Positions 46,910-56,127 of a stretch of DNA of 64,000 nucleotides are shown piece by piece (the first letter of the stretch is position 1; every line of letters starts with the position of its first letter). The notes under the pieces are model-generated. The model made no database searches. It was given only the letters and a program-made list of their open reading frames with translations, and had not been told where the DNA came from. A program made the position numbers and the translations under genes. The DNA comes from JAWKXU01 sp964468045 (GTDB lineage: Bacteria > Pseudomonadota > Alphaproteobacteria > Sphingomonadales > Sphingomonadaceae): assembly GCA_964468045.1 (NCBI GenBank), contig CAYXTO010000018.1, positions 1 through 64,000 of the forward strand, read 5' to 3'.

Positions 46910-47425
46910 TCAGGTCAGCCTCAGTTCATACAGATATTCATCGTCACGATGGTTGCCGACCCAGAAATCGATGTCCGCGATCCAGGAGAAGCCGTATTGC
47001 GCATAGAACCGCTGCGCACCATGATTGCCGCTCCATACCGATAGCTGGATCGCGTCTGCCTTGCGGGCGCGCGCTTCGTCCAGCGCCCATGCCATGAGCG
47101 CGGCGCCGATGCCTTCACCGGTCAGGGACGGATTCACATAGAGTTGCCCGAGAGAGATCGGATTCGCTGCGTTTGAGTGCTCATCATACCAGCCCGGCAT
47201 CTTGAGCTTGCAGAATCCGATCAGCTTTCCCTCCCGTTCGGCCAGGCAGTGGATGAATTCCGGATCCGCGATTTCCTTCGCGATGGCTTCCTGGGAATAG
47301 ACCGAGGCGAGAAATCGGGAGAGGTCGGCCGGATCGTACAGATGGCCAAAAGCTGCGCGGAAGCTGTCCTGCCCGAATCGGGAGAGGGCGGGAACGTCCC
47401 GCTTGCTGGCAGGTCGCAGGATCAT
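46910..47425 (-). CDS. GNAT-family N-acetyltransferase
   Basis: A 171-residue acetyl-CoA-dependent acyltransferase. The core has LGQLYVNPSLTGEGIGAALMAWAL, containing the acetyl-CoA P-loop (GEGIGA), and LSVWSGNHGAQRFYAQYGF, the conserved motif B region. Substrate unknown. Its ATG is two bases after the RDD gene's stop, so it is probably the last cistron of the MoxR-type operon. Confidence 0.88.
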   Translation of the reverse strand: MILRPASKRDVPALSRFGQDSFRAAFGHLYDPADLSRFLASVYSQEAIAKEIADPEFIHCLAEREGKLIGFCKLKMPGWYDEHSNAANPISLGQLYVNPSLTGEGIGAALMAWALDEARARKADAIQLSVWSGNHGAQRFYAQYGFSWIADIDFWVGNHRDDEYLYELRLT

Positions 47426-47426
47426 T

Positions 47427-48347
47427 TCAGGAATGCTTGTCGGCTTTCCTGCGTCCGAACCGCATATTGCGCTCCAGCCGCGCTCTCAACTGGGCGTAGA
47501 AGGCTTCCAGGAACGTCCGGTCATCGCCTTGGCCCGGTTGCCAACCGATCTTGTGGCAGATCGTTTCCGCGACCGCGGCCATCGCCTCCGGGCGATTTTC
47601 GCGCAGGATCCGTTCCAGCGTCTGCAATTCATACTCGCCATAGACGGAAAGCTCTGCTTCGCCGAACCGGTAGAGCGCACCGGTTTGCGTCGATACGCCA
47701 TGCGCGGAGGGCTTGGCTGACAGGGTCTCGTCCAGCTTGCGCTTGGGTGCCTCGACCACCCAGGTGCCGGCGATGAGATCCCCGGCGCGCAGCGCATCGC
47801 GGTTGAAGAAGGGAAACAACAGGAAGATCGCGAACCAGGCCAGGGCGGCAAGACCCGCCAGGCCACCATCGCCACTTTGGGCGCTCGCGACCAGCATGAG
47901 CGGAGTGAACAGTTCGATGTCACGCAGCAGGTTGCGAGCGATCACTGCCTCTGCGGTCAGCCGGCCGCCATCGCGGGCGGCAATACGGATTCCGGTCAGC
48001 CGCTTACCCGGCGTTGCGCCGCGCGGCCCGAGTTCGAAGAACAGGAAGTAGCCATAGCGGAACAGGAACATCGCGATCAGCCAGATCACAACGAGGAATT
48101 CGAGCACCCCGAAGATCTGGCCCGGATCGTCGCCGGATCGCCAGTCCATTCCCAGCACGCCGAAGCCCAGATAGAGTAGCAGCAGCGTCACCACCAGCAT
48201 CGTCATGTGAATGATGATGAAGTCCAGGATCAGGGCGCCTGCGCGCGAACCCCTGCTGGCAACGGTGAGGGGCAGGGCGAGCCCTTCCGGCGTGATCAGC
48301 GTGCGAAGGCGCTTTGTCTGTGCGGCAAGATACGGCGCGCTCGCCAT
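47427..48347 (-). CDS. RDD-family membrane protein
   Basis: A 306-residue protein whose first 200 residues hold an RDD domain: AGALILDFIIIHMTMLVV (first helix with the Asp), ELGPRGATPGKRLTGIRI and RDIELFTPLML. The remaining 100 residues are soluble and hydrophilic, beyond the usual RDD length. RDD proteins have been linked to ion or osmolyte transport, with function mostly unknown. It lies one base after the SpoIIM-like gene. Confidence 0.85.
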   Translation of the reverse strand: MASAPYLAAQTKRLRTLITPEGLALPLTVASRGSRAGALILDFIIIHMTMLVVTLLLLYLGFGVLGMDWRSGDDPGQIFGVLEFLVVIWLIAMFLFRYGYFLFFELGPRGATPGKRLTGIRIAARDGGRLTAEAVIARNLLRDIELFTPLMLVASAQSGDGGLAGLAALAWFAIFLLFPFFNRDALRAGDLIAGTWVVEAPKRKLDETLSAKPSAHGVSTQTGALYRFGEAELSVYGEYELQTLERILRENRPEAMAAVAETICHKIGWQPGQGDDRTFLEAFYAQLRARLERNMRFGRRKADKHS

Positions 48348-48348
48348 A

Positions 48349-49419
48349 TCAGGACTCCCGGCCCTGGAGCGGGGCCTTCAGGGCGAAGAAATAGGCCAGC
48401 CAGAAGACCAGCATCGAACCGCCGACAAGGTAGCGGCTGGGAGTGTCGGTCACCAGTTGCCGGACGAAGCCTTCGAGAAAGGCGGCGATCAGCAGCATGA
48501 GGACGACGCCGGCCATGACCTGTGCTGCCCGCCGTCCGCTTTCGGCGGCGGCGGTGAGGACCGAGCGTTGTCCGGGAAAGGCCATCGCGCGCCCGACATG
48601 AATGCCCGCCCCGCCCGCCAGCAATATCGCGAATAGCTCGGTGGTGCCATGAACGCTCAGCCAGCCCACGAAATCCAGGGTCATCCCGGCCTTGCCGAAC
48701 AGCCACAACATCGCGCCGAGCAGCGCCATGTTGTGCATCAGCAGCATGATTGAGGGGACCCCGAAAGCGAAGCCCAGCGCAAAGGCGAGAATCGCGACCC
48801 TGGCGTTGTTGCTGAAGAGATAGGCGGCAAAGGCGGAGAGACCGGAAGCGCCGTCCTGCTTCCCGAACAATGTCTCCCGCAGGACCTCCGCCGATGCGCC
48901 CGGGGACCGTTCCCCGCCGAATTCAGGCGGGACCAGGGCGTGGAACCACTGGCTGTCGCCGGAAACCAGCAGCCATCCGACCAGGGTTCCAGCGATCATG
49001 GCCGCCAATGCGATGAGCAGGTCCGGCCAGATCTCCCGCACGCTCGCGCTCCAGCCGCCGCCCAGGAAGCGCCGCAGCCAGCTGCCCAGCGAACTGCGCG
49101 GCCCGTAGACCTGGAACCAGGCCCGCTGGACGAGCGATTCCAGATAAGCCAGCGTTGCTGCGTCCAGCGAGGTTTCCCGCGCGATGGCGAGGCTGGAGGC
49201 GGCCATGCGGTAAAGGGCGGGCAGGGCCAGCACATCATCGTCGGAAAGCTTGCGCAAGCGGCCGGATTCCAGGCGAGCGACAATCTGCTCCAGGCGTTTC
49301 CAGTCGCCTTCGCGTTCGAGCCGGAAACGATCCGAACGCAACGCCGCCGCCGCGATATCCGCGGGAGACGCGGCGACCTGGCTTCGGCCGAACAGCGATT
49401 TCAGCACCGGTGCCTTCAC
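48349..49419 (-). CDS. Stage II sporulation protein M (SpoIIM) family membrane protein
   Basis: A 356-residue protein: a soluble N-terminal part (about 1-110), then about six helices with FSNNARVAILAFALGFAFGVPS and SVHGTTELFAILLAGGAGI, the two SpoIIM-domain hallmarks. Non-sporulating bacteria carry such proteins next to MoxR/DUF58 genes. GTG 49419 overlaps the DUF58 stop (GTGA); a longer frame to 49485 is unlikely. Probably a membrane partner of the operon. Confidence 0.87.
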   Translation of the reverse strand: MKAPVLKSLFGRSQVAASPADIAAAALRSDRFRLEREGDWKRLEQIVARLESGRLRKLSDDDVLALPALYRMAASSLAIARETSLDAATLAYLESLVQRAWFQVYGPRSSLGSWLRRFLGGGWSASVREIWPDLLIALAAMIAGTLVGWLLVSGDSQWFHALVPPEFGGERSPGASAEVLRETLFGKQDGASGLSAFAAYLFSNNARVAILAFALGFAFGVPSIMLLMHNMALLGAMLWLFGKAGMTLDFVGWLSVHGTTELFAILLAGGAGIHVGRAMAFPGQRSVLTAAAESGRRAAQVMAGVVLMLLIAAFLEGFVRQLVTDTPSRYLVGGSMLVFWLAYFFALKAPLQGRES

Positions 49420-50732
49420 CCGATCGCTCCCGCGCGCTTGATTTCCAGATAGCGGTCGATCAGCCGGTAGCCGATCCGCTCCCATGGCGCTTCGATCACA
49501 TCCACACCGAGCTGCCGCAGCCGCTGCAGAACGACCGCCCGCTGCCGCGCCAGGGTTTCTGCCGTCACGGCCATGGAAACATGAGCCAGATCCTCGGGCT
49601 CCGCCGCGATCAGGTCCGCGAGCTCGGCGTCTTCCATCGTCACGAACAGGACGAGATGGTGGCGGACCAGCCGGCCGACGCTTTCGATCATCAGCTCCGC
49701 GCTGGTCGGATCGCTGAAATCGGAGAACAACACGATCAGGGAGCGGCGTTGCAGGCGGGCCGTAAGAGTAGCCAGAGCGAGCGTGAAGTTGGGCTCCTGC
49801 GCATGATAGTCCAGGCTGGCGGCGGCGCTTTGCAGCCGGTGGAAGGCTCGCGCGTCCGAAATGAAGGGCGTGGCCAGCTCCAGCTGCCGGGCGAAACCGA
49901 ACAGCGCAACCTTGTCACCGCCCTTCAAAGCGACATAGGCGGCGGTCAACGCCGCAGAGACGGCCCTGTCGATCCTCGGCAGTCCTTCAAGCGGTTCGCA
50001 CATCGCCTGTCCGCAATCGAAGGCGAAGACGATCTGGTTGTTGCGTTCGCTTTCATTCTCACGGGCATGCAGCCGGGTCTGCCGCGCGCTGGTCTTCCAG
50101 TCTATGCGGCGGCGATCCATTCCCGGCTGATATTCCGCCAGCGATTCGAACTGGCTGCCTTCGCCCCGGATTCGCCGGGCGATCAGACCGAATTGCGCAT
50201 CGCGAAGGAAGGTCTGCAAGGCGGGGGAGCGGACCGGCGAAAGGTCCGGCCAGATCCGGATGTCACGCTTCACCTCCTGGCTTTTCTGACGATGCGCGAG
50301 GCCGAGCGGACCCGACCAGCGCAGCCACAGATGCGTGATCGTGCCGGTGCCCCTGCGCGATGGAGTAAGCGGGATGCCGCCACGCCACGCGCCGCTGGGA
50401 TCGGCGCCGAGCGAAAACTCCGCCCTCCCACCCGGGCCGAGGCGGGGGTCGAAGGCCAGGGCGGCGCCTGGGGGAATGGCGCCCCTGCGCCCTGCAATAT
50501 CGGCCAGGACGGAAATCTCGAAAGGCTCGCCCACTTCCGCATCGGCCGGCGTGATCAGGCGCAAATCCTCAAGCCGCCCCGCCGCCAGTCCATCCAATAG
50601 CACCAGCACCAGCAGCATCACGCCGGCTGCGGGCGCGATGATCCAGGCACCCGGCGCTGCTGCTGCGATGACCAGCGCCACCGGCGCGGCCAGGGCAGCG
50701 AGTCGCGCTGTCCGGGCGGACGGAACGATCAA
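49416..50732 (-). CDS. DUF58-domain protein (von Willebrand A-like)
   Basis: A 438-residue protein: two N-terminal membrane helices, a beta-rich region, then DUF58 with EYQPGMDRRRIDWKTSARQ and a VWA-like fold (NNQIVFAFDCGQAM). The TTG start at 50732 overlaps the MoxR stop (TTGA). DUF58 proteins work with MoxR ATPases as chaperone-like pairs for assembling or activating envelope proteins. Confidence 0.9.
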   Translation of the reverse strand: MIVPSARTARLAALAAPVALVIAAAAPGAWIIAPAAGVMLLVLVLLDGLAAGRLEDLRLITPADAEVGEPFEISVLADIAGRRGAIPPGAALAFDPRLGPGGRAEFSLGADPSGAWRGGIPLTPSRRGTGTITHLWLRWSGPLGLAHRQKSQEVKRDIRIWPDLSPVRSPALQTFLRDAQFGLIARRIRGEGSQFESLAEYQPGMDRRRIDWKTSARQTRLHARENESERNNQIVFAFDCGQAMCEPLEGLPRIDRAVSAALTAAYVALKGGDKVALFGFARQLELATPFISDARAFHRLQSAAASLDYHAQEPNFTLALATLTARLQRRSLIVLFSDFSDPTSAELMIESVGRLVRHHLVLFVTMEDAELADLIAAEPEDLAHVSMAVTAETLARQRAVVLQRLRQLGVDVIEAPWERIGYRLIDRYLEIKRAGAIG

Positions 50733-51691
50733 CGCGGCGCCTCTGTCTGTTCGACCAGCGTGCCCACCAGGGCTTCGACCTCCCGTCCTTCGATCTCGGC
50801 GGCGGGCGACAGCAGCAGGCGGTGCCGCAAGACGGCGGTGGCCAGCGCTTTCACATCATCCGGCAGCACATAGTCCCGTCCCTGCAAGGCTGCGCGCGCG
50901 CGGGCGGCATTGGCCATGAGCACGGCAGCGCGGGGGGAAGCGCCGTTGGACAGGTCGGCGCTTTCACGCGTGGCGCGGACCAGGCGCACGATATAGTCGA
51001 TCACGTCCGGTGCGATCGTGACGCTTTTCAGGGCAGCGCTGGCGGCGGCGAGCTGGGCAGGCTCGGTGACGGGGGTGATGCCGAAGTCTTCCGGGCGCGG
51101 CGGCCCGCCCTGTTCGCCGAAGCGGGCCACGATCGCGGCCTCTTCCGCCGCGCTGGGATAAGGAACCAGCAGCTTGAACAGGAAACGATCAAGCTGGGCT
51201 TCCGGCAAGGGATAGACCCCTTGGCTCTCGATCGGGTTCTGGGTGGCGATGACCAGGAAGCGTTCGGGCAAGGGATGCACTTCGCCATCCAGCGTGACCT
51301 GCCTTTCCTGCATGGCTTCCAGCAGGGCGGCCTGGGTCTTAGGCGGGGTGCGGTTGATTTCGTCGGCCAACAGCAGTTCGCAGAAGATCGGTCCGCGCGT
51401 GAGCGTGAACTGGCTGGTCTGGAAATTGAACAGGTTGGAACCGAGTATGTCGCCCGGCAACAGATCCGGGGTGAACTGGATTCTTCCGTAGTCGAGCCCG
51501 AGCGACCGGGCAAAGCATTGCGCGAGGAAAGTCTTGGCGACGCCGGGAGGGCCTTCGAGCAGAACATGCCCTTGGCTCATCAGCGCCACCAGCAGGTGCT
51601 CGACCGTATCCGCCTGGCCGATCACCGCCTTGCCGATCTCCGCGCGGATCGCTTCGGCCAGCGTTCGCAGCTGGTCCAGGGTCATGGTCAT
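50729..51691 (-). CDS. MoxR-family AAA+ ATPase
   Basis: A 320-residue AAA+ chaperone. Walker A is LLEGPPGVAKTFLAQCF, Walker B LLADEINRTPPKTQ, sensor I ATQNPIESQGVYPLPEAQLD, and the lid has GASPRAAVLMANAARA. ATG 51691 overlaps the DUF4350 stop. The genetic partners DUF58 and SpoIIM follow. Confidence 0.94.
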   Translation of the reverse strand: MTMTLDQLRTLAEAIRAEIGKAVIGQADTVEHLLVALMSQGHVLLEGPPGVAKTFLAQCFARSLGLDYGRIQFTPDLLPGDILGSNLFNFQTSQFTLTRGPIFCELLLADEINRTPPKTQAALLEAMQERQVTLDGEVHPLPERFLVIATQNPIESQGVYPLPEAQLDRFLFKLLVPYPSAAEEAAIVARFGEQGGPPRPEDFGITPVTEPAQLAAASAALKSVTIAPDVIDYIVRLVRATRESADLSNGASPRAAVLMANAARARAALQGRDYVLPDDVKALATAVLRHRLLLSPAAEIEGREVEALVGTLVEQTEAPR

Positions 51692-52968
51692 GTCTCGAGC
51701 TTCCTTTCGATCTGTTTGAGAGCCTGCGCCGCGTGCAGCAATTCATGCGCGTTGCGGCTTTCGCCGAGCTGCCGGACGAGGTCGGAGAAAACGGGTTTGT
51801 CCACCCCCCGGGCGAGAAGGCGTTGGTCGATCTGCATGTCGAGCGCACTCGCCTCCTGCTGCCGGCGCAAGCCGAAAATCTGGGCCATGCGCGTTCGCAT
51901 CAGCGTCGCGTAGGGAGGGCCGAGCAGATGGAGGCGTCCGGTGCGCCTGATGAAGCCGGCACTGTTGATGACCAACTGACGCTTGCCGAGAGCGATTGCC
52001 CGGCCTTCCGCGAGCGGCGGCCCGAAGCGGTGCAGCGCCCGCCAGCCTATGATTATGCCTGCGATGATCAGACATATGGTTGCCGCCAGGAAGGGCGGGG
52101 TGAACGCGAGAGTAAGCAGGTTGGCGCTGCGGCCGAGCCCGTTCAGCGTGAGATCGAACGTCACCGGGATGTGCTCGCCGCCGCTGGCCGCGCTGACAAG
52201 CCGTTCGGCCAGCAGGGCGTTTTCCCGCCGGGCCATGCCGTAATTGTCGAGCAGGTCTGGTTCGAACACGAAGATCAGCGGATGGAGGTAATCCGCATCC
52301 CCGCCGAACGAAGACGGCATCCCTGCCATTTGGTTGAGCGCCGGATAGTAGCCGTCATCCGCAAGATAAGCGGCCAGAACGCGCCCGCCGTCGCTGCGAA
52401 CCAGCGGCACCAGATTTGCGCTGCCTCCGCCGGTCTGGACTTGTTTGGGGTCGGGAAGCGAGCCGGACAGATCGCCCGTCCGCCATGTGCCGGCCTTGCC
52501 TAGCGATACGGTGATGTCGTCGGCAAAACCCTTCCACTCCGGAGAGCCCGCACTGCCGAGCACGACCCAGCCGTCCTTGGTGCCCTTCTGAAAATCCGGA
52601 GCGCGCGATGCATACCATTTCGGCAGAATCACGATGGTGGGGCCGATACTGCGGCGGCGCTCGACGGTTGCGGACAGTCCTTCGCCATCGGCATAATGGG
52701 GCGGGGTCAGCACCAGCAGGCCGTAGGCGGTGAGCTTGCCTTCATTGCGGCTTACTTCCACCGCGCGGCCGCTGCCCTCCATCAGCCGGGTAAGCGCGGC
52801 GTAGCCGTTGAGGCCCTTGCCGCCAGCATGTCCGCCGTCGCCTTTGTTGTCGTTCCCGAACTCGCCGGCGCCGATGAAATACAGCGTGAGCAGAAACGCG
52901 ACCGCGCCGACGGCCAGTATGGCCAGCACGACGCGCGGAGAGAAGGGCGATGATCCGGCTTCGTTCAT
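51688..52968 (-). CDS. DUF4350-domain membrane protein
   Basis: A 426-residue protein: one helix near the N-terminus (VVLAILAVGAVAFLLTLYFIG), a periplasmic domain with GLNGYAALTRLMEGSGRAVE and LLVLTPPHYADGEG (an ABC-type auxiliary fold), a second helix pair (LTLAFTPPFLAATICLIIAG) and a cytoplasmic tail. The start at ATG 52968 overlaps the DUF4129 stop; a much longer upstream frame runs antisense to nothing real and is rejected. Confidence 0.85.
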   Translation of the reverse strand: MNEAGSSPFSPRVVLAILAVGAVAFLLTLYFIGAGEFGNDNKGDGGHAGGKGLNGYAALTRLMEGSGRAVEVSRNEGKLTAYGLLVLTPPHYADGEGLSATVERRRSIGPTIVILPKWYASRAPDFQKGTKDGWVVLGSAGSPEWKGFADDITVSLGKAGTWRTGDLSGSLPDPKQVQTGGGSANLVPLVRSDGGRVLAAYLADDGYYPALNQMAGMPSSFGGDADYLHPLIFVFEPDLLDNYGMARRENALLAERLVSAASGGEHIPVTFDLTLNGLGRSANLLTLAFTPPFLAATICLIIAGIIIGWRALHRFGPPLAEGRAIALGKRQLVINSAGFIRRTGRLHLLGPPYATLMRTRMAQIFGLRRQQEASALDMQIDQRLLARGVDKPVFSDLVRQLGESRNAHELLHAAQALKQIERKLET

Positions 52969-53591
52969 GCAAGCCCGCCTTCCAGTTCCCTGATCGCGAA
53001 ATCGGCATAGGCAGTGCGCGCGGCTTGCCAGTCTTCCTGCCCTAGGGGGATGAGCGCGAACAGGCTGCGCTCCACCCGTTCGGCAATGATCCCGAAGGCG
53101 TTGCGGGCGCGATCCGGCAAGGCGGGCAGGGCGGCAATCTCCCGCGCAGTGCTTGAGGGTTCGAGCAGATCCGGGCGGATGGCGCGAATCTGGCCAACGC
53201 TCCGCACCAGCAGGAGATGGGTCGCCTCGTCGTAACGCCCTGCCGCAGCAAGCGCATCCGCGTCTTCGAGCAGCGCCAGCGCGTCTTCGCGATCCGGCAT
53301 CCATTCGGGAGAGTCCGGGCGCGGTTTGCGGCGCCATCCGGCCAGCGGCGCCAATAGCCGCCATGCCAGCAGCAGGAGCAGGATTACCGCCACTGCCAGC
53401 AACACCCATTTGAAAACGGGCCAGCTGAGACCCAGGAGATTGCCAGCCGGGGCGAGCATATCGGCCAGCCATTCCTGAAGCTTTTGCAGCCATTCCGGCG
53501 GCTTTGGGGGCTGCATGGGCTTGAGCGGGACGAACTGGATGTCGCCTTGAGCGTGCAATGCTTCCCAGTCCCGCTCTGTCCGGGATTGCAT
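52965..53591 (-). CDS. DUF4129-domain protein
   Basis: A 208-residue protein with a soluble N-terminus, one helix (FKWVLLAVAVILLLLLAWRLL) and a C-terminal DUF4129 domain: DREDALALLEDADALAAAGR, YDEATHLLLVRSVGQI and a transglutaminase-core-like end. Start at ATG 53591 (MQSRTERDWEALHAQG). First gene of the operon DUF4129-DUF4350-MoxR-DUF58-SpoIIM-RDD-GNAT. Confidence 0.85.
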   Translation of the reverse strand: MQSRTERDWEALHAQGDIQFVPLKPMQPPKPPEWLQKLQEWLADMLAPAGNLLGLSWPVFKWVLLAVAVILLLLLAWRLLAPLAGWRRKPRPDSPEWMPDREDALALLEDADALAAAGRYDEATHLLLVRSVGQIRAIRPDLLEPSSTAREIAALPALPDRARNAFGIIAERVERSLFALIPLGQEDWQAARTAYADFAIRELEGGLA

Positions 53592-53681
53592 GGCGGCGAT
53601 TTGGGCTGATCCCCTGCTCACGGGGCGTGTGGTGGCACACGCCGGAATCCGGCGCAAGGCGGCCCATGCGTCATTTTGGTT

Positions 53682-54575
53682 TCAGCCGCGCGGCCGGGCC
53701 TGCGGATAGCTGCCCAGGATACGCAGTTCCTTGCAGTGGAAGGCGAGTTCGTCCAGCGCGCGATCGACCGCCGCATCACCGGGCGCGCCGATGATATCCG
53801 CATAGAACATGGTTGCCGCGAAGCTCGCGCCTTTCTGGTAGCTTTCGAGCTTGGTCATGTTCACGCCGTTGGTTGCGAAGCCGCCCAGCGCCTTGTACAA
53901 TGCGGCGGGCACGTTCTTCACCTCGAACACGAAGGTGGTCATCGCGACCTGGCCTGCGAGCGTCGCGGGATCTTGCGGTTCCCGCGCAAGGATGACGAAG
54001 CGGGTGGTGTTGTCCGCCGCATCCTCGATCCTGTCCTGCACAAGCTTGAGGCCGTAAAGTTTGGCCGCGAGCGCCGGTGCGATCGCGGCAACCGAAGGAT
54101 CGCCCATTTCCGCCACCAGCGCCGCCGCACCCGCGGTGTCGGCATAGGCCATCGGCACGATCCCGCGCTCCCGCAGGAAATGGCGGGATTGCCCCAGCGC
54201 CTGGGGATGGCTGTAGGCGGCGGCGAAGGGCCCTTCGCCCATGCCGATCAGCGCGTGGTGAATCGCCATGAAGTGCTCGGCCACGATGGAGAGCCCGCTT
54301 TCCGGAAGCAGAAAGTGAATATCGGCGACCCGCCCGTGCTGGGAATTCTCGATCGGGATGATCGCGGCGTCGGCCTTGCCGTTCTTCACCGCCTCCAGCG
54401 CGTCTTCAAAGCTGAAGCACGGCAGGGGCAGGCAGCCCGGATCGAACTCCAGCGCCGCGCGATGGGAATTTGCGCCGGGAGCGCCCTGAAAGGCGATTGC
54501 ATGGGCAGGATCCTGAGCCGCGGCTGCGCTCATCTGCTCGACCAGCGCAAGGGCGGGGGCGGGAAAGCTGTGCAT
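53682..54575 (-). CDS. pheA: Prephenate dehydratase
   Basis: A 297-residue enzyme making phenylpyruvate for phenylalanine, without a chorismate mutase domain. The catalytic part has IAFQGAPGANSHRAAL, AAIIPIENSQHGRV and the TRF motif in DNTTRFVIL; the C-terminal ACT domain is the Phe-binding regulatory part with NMTKLESYQKG (ESRP replaced by ESYQ). Start at ATG 54575; the upstream extension is not used. Lies 90 bases upstream of the DUF4129 operon. Confidence 0.93.
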   Translation of the reverse strand: MHSFPAPALALVEQMSAAAAQDPAHAIAFQGAPGANSHRAALEFDPGCLPLPCFSFEDALEAVKNGKADAAIIPIENSQHGRVADIHFLLPESGLSIVAEHFMAIHHALIGMGEGPFAAAYSHPQALGQSRHFLRERGIVPMAYADTAGAAALVAEMGDPSVAAIAPALAAKLYGLKLVQDRIEDAADNTTRFVILAREPQDPATLAGQVAMTTFVFEVKNVPAALYKALGGFATNGVNMTKLESYQKGASFAATMFYADIIGAPGDAAVDRALDELAFHCKELRILGSYPQARPRG

Positions 54576-54699
54576 CGGCTTGCGCCTAGACCGAGGTTGC
54601 CGGGCGGACAAGTCGTTTGACGAACGCTGTTGAGGCTTGCGAAGCGCGCAACTGGCCACTAGAGGGTCCGCGAGATATTCAACCCGTAGGCTTTCCCTG

Positions 54700-55380
54700 A
54701 TGAACGACCGTTTCAACACCATCGCTGGCTGGGCTCTTTTCGCAGGCATCGTCGGGCTCGGCCTGTCGAGCGTCAGCGCCAAGTATTTCCAGGCCGACAA
54801 GCCGCACCGCCCGCATGAAATGGGCTATGCGATCGAAGGTGTCGAAGCGGAAGGCGGCGCCGAGGAAGGCCCGCCGCTGGCGACCCTTCTGGCCCAGGCC
54901 GATCTGGCGAAGGGCGAGCAATTGTTCGGCAAGTGCGTTTCCTGCCATACGATCAACGCGGGCGGCCCCAACGGCATCGGTCCGAATCTTCACGGCGTCC
55001 TGGGTGAGGCGATCGGCAAGGGCGTTGGCGGCTTCGCCTTCTCCAGCGCGCTTTCCGGCCATGGCGGCAACTGGACTTTCGAGGATATGGACGCCTGGCT
55101 GAAGAGCCCGAAAGCGTTTGCCCCGGGCACCAAGATGAGCTTCGCCGGTCTCAGCAAGCCGCAGGATCGCGCGGACATCATAGCTTATCTCAACACGCAG
55201 GGATCCAACCTGCCGCTGCCCAAGGCTGAAGCCGCGCCCGCTGCTGTCGAAGCTGCTGCTGCCGAAGGTGCTGAAGGACAGCCCGCCGACGCCGCTGCCG
55301 CCGCACCGGCCGCTGCGGAAGCGGGGGCCGCTGCTCCCGCGGCCGGCCCAGCTCCTGCCGCGCCGGCTGCCGCCCACTGA
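54700..55380 (+). CDS. Membrane-anchored class I cytochrome c with Ala/Pro tail
   Basis: A 226-residue electron carrier. An uncleaved N-terminal helix (NTIAGWALFAGIVGLGL) anchors it; the haem motif is GKCVSCHTI at about residue 78, with the axial Met in GTKMSFAG. The last 55 residues are almost only Ala, Pro, Glu and Gly, a flexible extension not part of the cytochrome fold. Such anchored cytochromes shuttle electrons from the bc1 complex to oxidases. Followed by convergent rlmE. Confidence 0.9.
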   Translation: MNDRFNTIAGWALFAGIVGLGLSSVSAKYFQADKPHRPHEMGYAIEGVEAEGGAEEGPPLATLLAQADLAKGEQLFGKCVSCHTINAGGPNGIGPNLHGVLGEAIGKGVGGFAFSSALSGHGGNWTFEDMDAWLKSPKAFAPGTKMSFAGLSKPQDRADIIAYLNTQGSNLPLPKAEAAPAAVEAAAAEGAEGQPADAAAAAPAAAEAGAAAPAAGPAPAAPAAAH

Positions 55381-55415
55381 TCATCACTGACCGGCATTGC
55401 GCGCCAGGGGCGGGG

Positions 55416-56087
55416 TCAGGTTTCCGTCTGCCCCTTGAACCCCTGGGCAATGACATACCATTCCGACGAATCCTTGCGGCTTGCCGGGGGCTTGGAATGC
55501 TTGACCGTCAGGAAATGCCGTTTGAGCAGGGCGAGCAATTGATGATCCGTTCCCCCCGCCAGCACCTTGGCCACGAAGGCTCCGCCTGGGGCCAGTGACC
55601 TGATCGCAAAGTCGGCCGCCGTTTCAACCAGCGCCATCGTGCGCAAATGGTCGGTCTGCTTGTGGCCTACCGTGTTCGCGGCCATATCGGACAGAACGAG
55701 ATCGGGTGCTCCATCGAGCGCTGCCGCCAGCGTCGCGGGGGCGGCATCGCCCATGAAATCCATCTGAAAGATCGTGACTCCTTCGATCGGCTCCGTCGGG
55801 AGCAGATCGATGCCCACGACCGCCGCGCGCGGGTTGCGTTGGCGAACCACCTGGCTCCACCCGCCCGGAGCGATGCCGAGGTCCACTACTCGTGAGGCAT
55901 TTTTCAGCAGGCGGAATTTCTCATCCAGTTCCAGGAGCTTGTAGGCCGCCCGGCTCCGATAGCCTTCTGTCTTGGCCTTCTGGACATAGGGGTCGTTCAA
56001 CTGGCGGCTCAGCCAACGCGCCGACGATGCGGTGCGCTTGCGGCCGGTGCGCAAGCGCTTTTCCGGGTTCCTGCCCGATCTTGTCAT
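55416..56087 (-). CDS. rlmE: 23S rRNA (uridine-2'-O)-methyltransferase RlmE (FtsJ)
   Basis: A 223-residue SAM-dependent enzyme methylating U2552 in the ribosomal A-loop. The SAM motif is VVDLGIAPGGWSQVV; the K-D-K-E tetrad is visible in RSRAAYKLLELDEKF, LVLSDMAAN, GAFVAKVLAGG and SEWYVIAQGF. An Arg-rich N-terminal extension of about 25 residues precedes the core. Forms a pair with ppx, 40 bases upstream on the same strand, a common alphaproteobacterial order. Confidence 0.95.
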   Translation of the reverse strand: MTRSGRNPEKRLRTGRKRTASSARWLSRQLNDPYVQKAKTEGYRSRAAYKLLELDEKFRLLKNASRVVDLGIAPGGWSQVVRQRNPRAAVVGIDLLPTEPIEGVTIFQMDFMGDAAPATLAAALDGAPDLVLSDMAANTVGHKQTDHLRTMALVETAADFAIRSLAPGGAFVAKVLAGGTDHQLLALLKRHFLTVKHSKPPASRKDSSEWYVIAQGFKGQTET

Positions 56088-56127
56088 GCGATGGCGCCTT
56101 CAAAGCTGGTGACGGCGGATAGGAACA

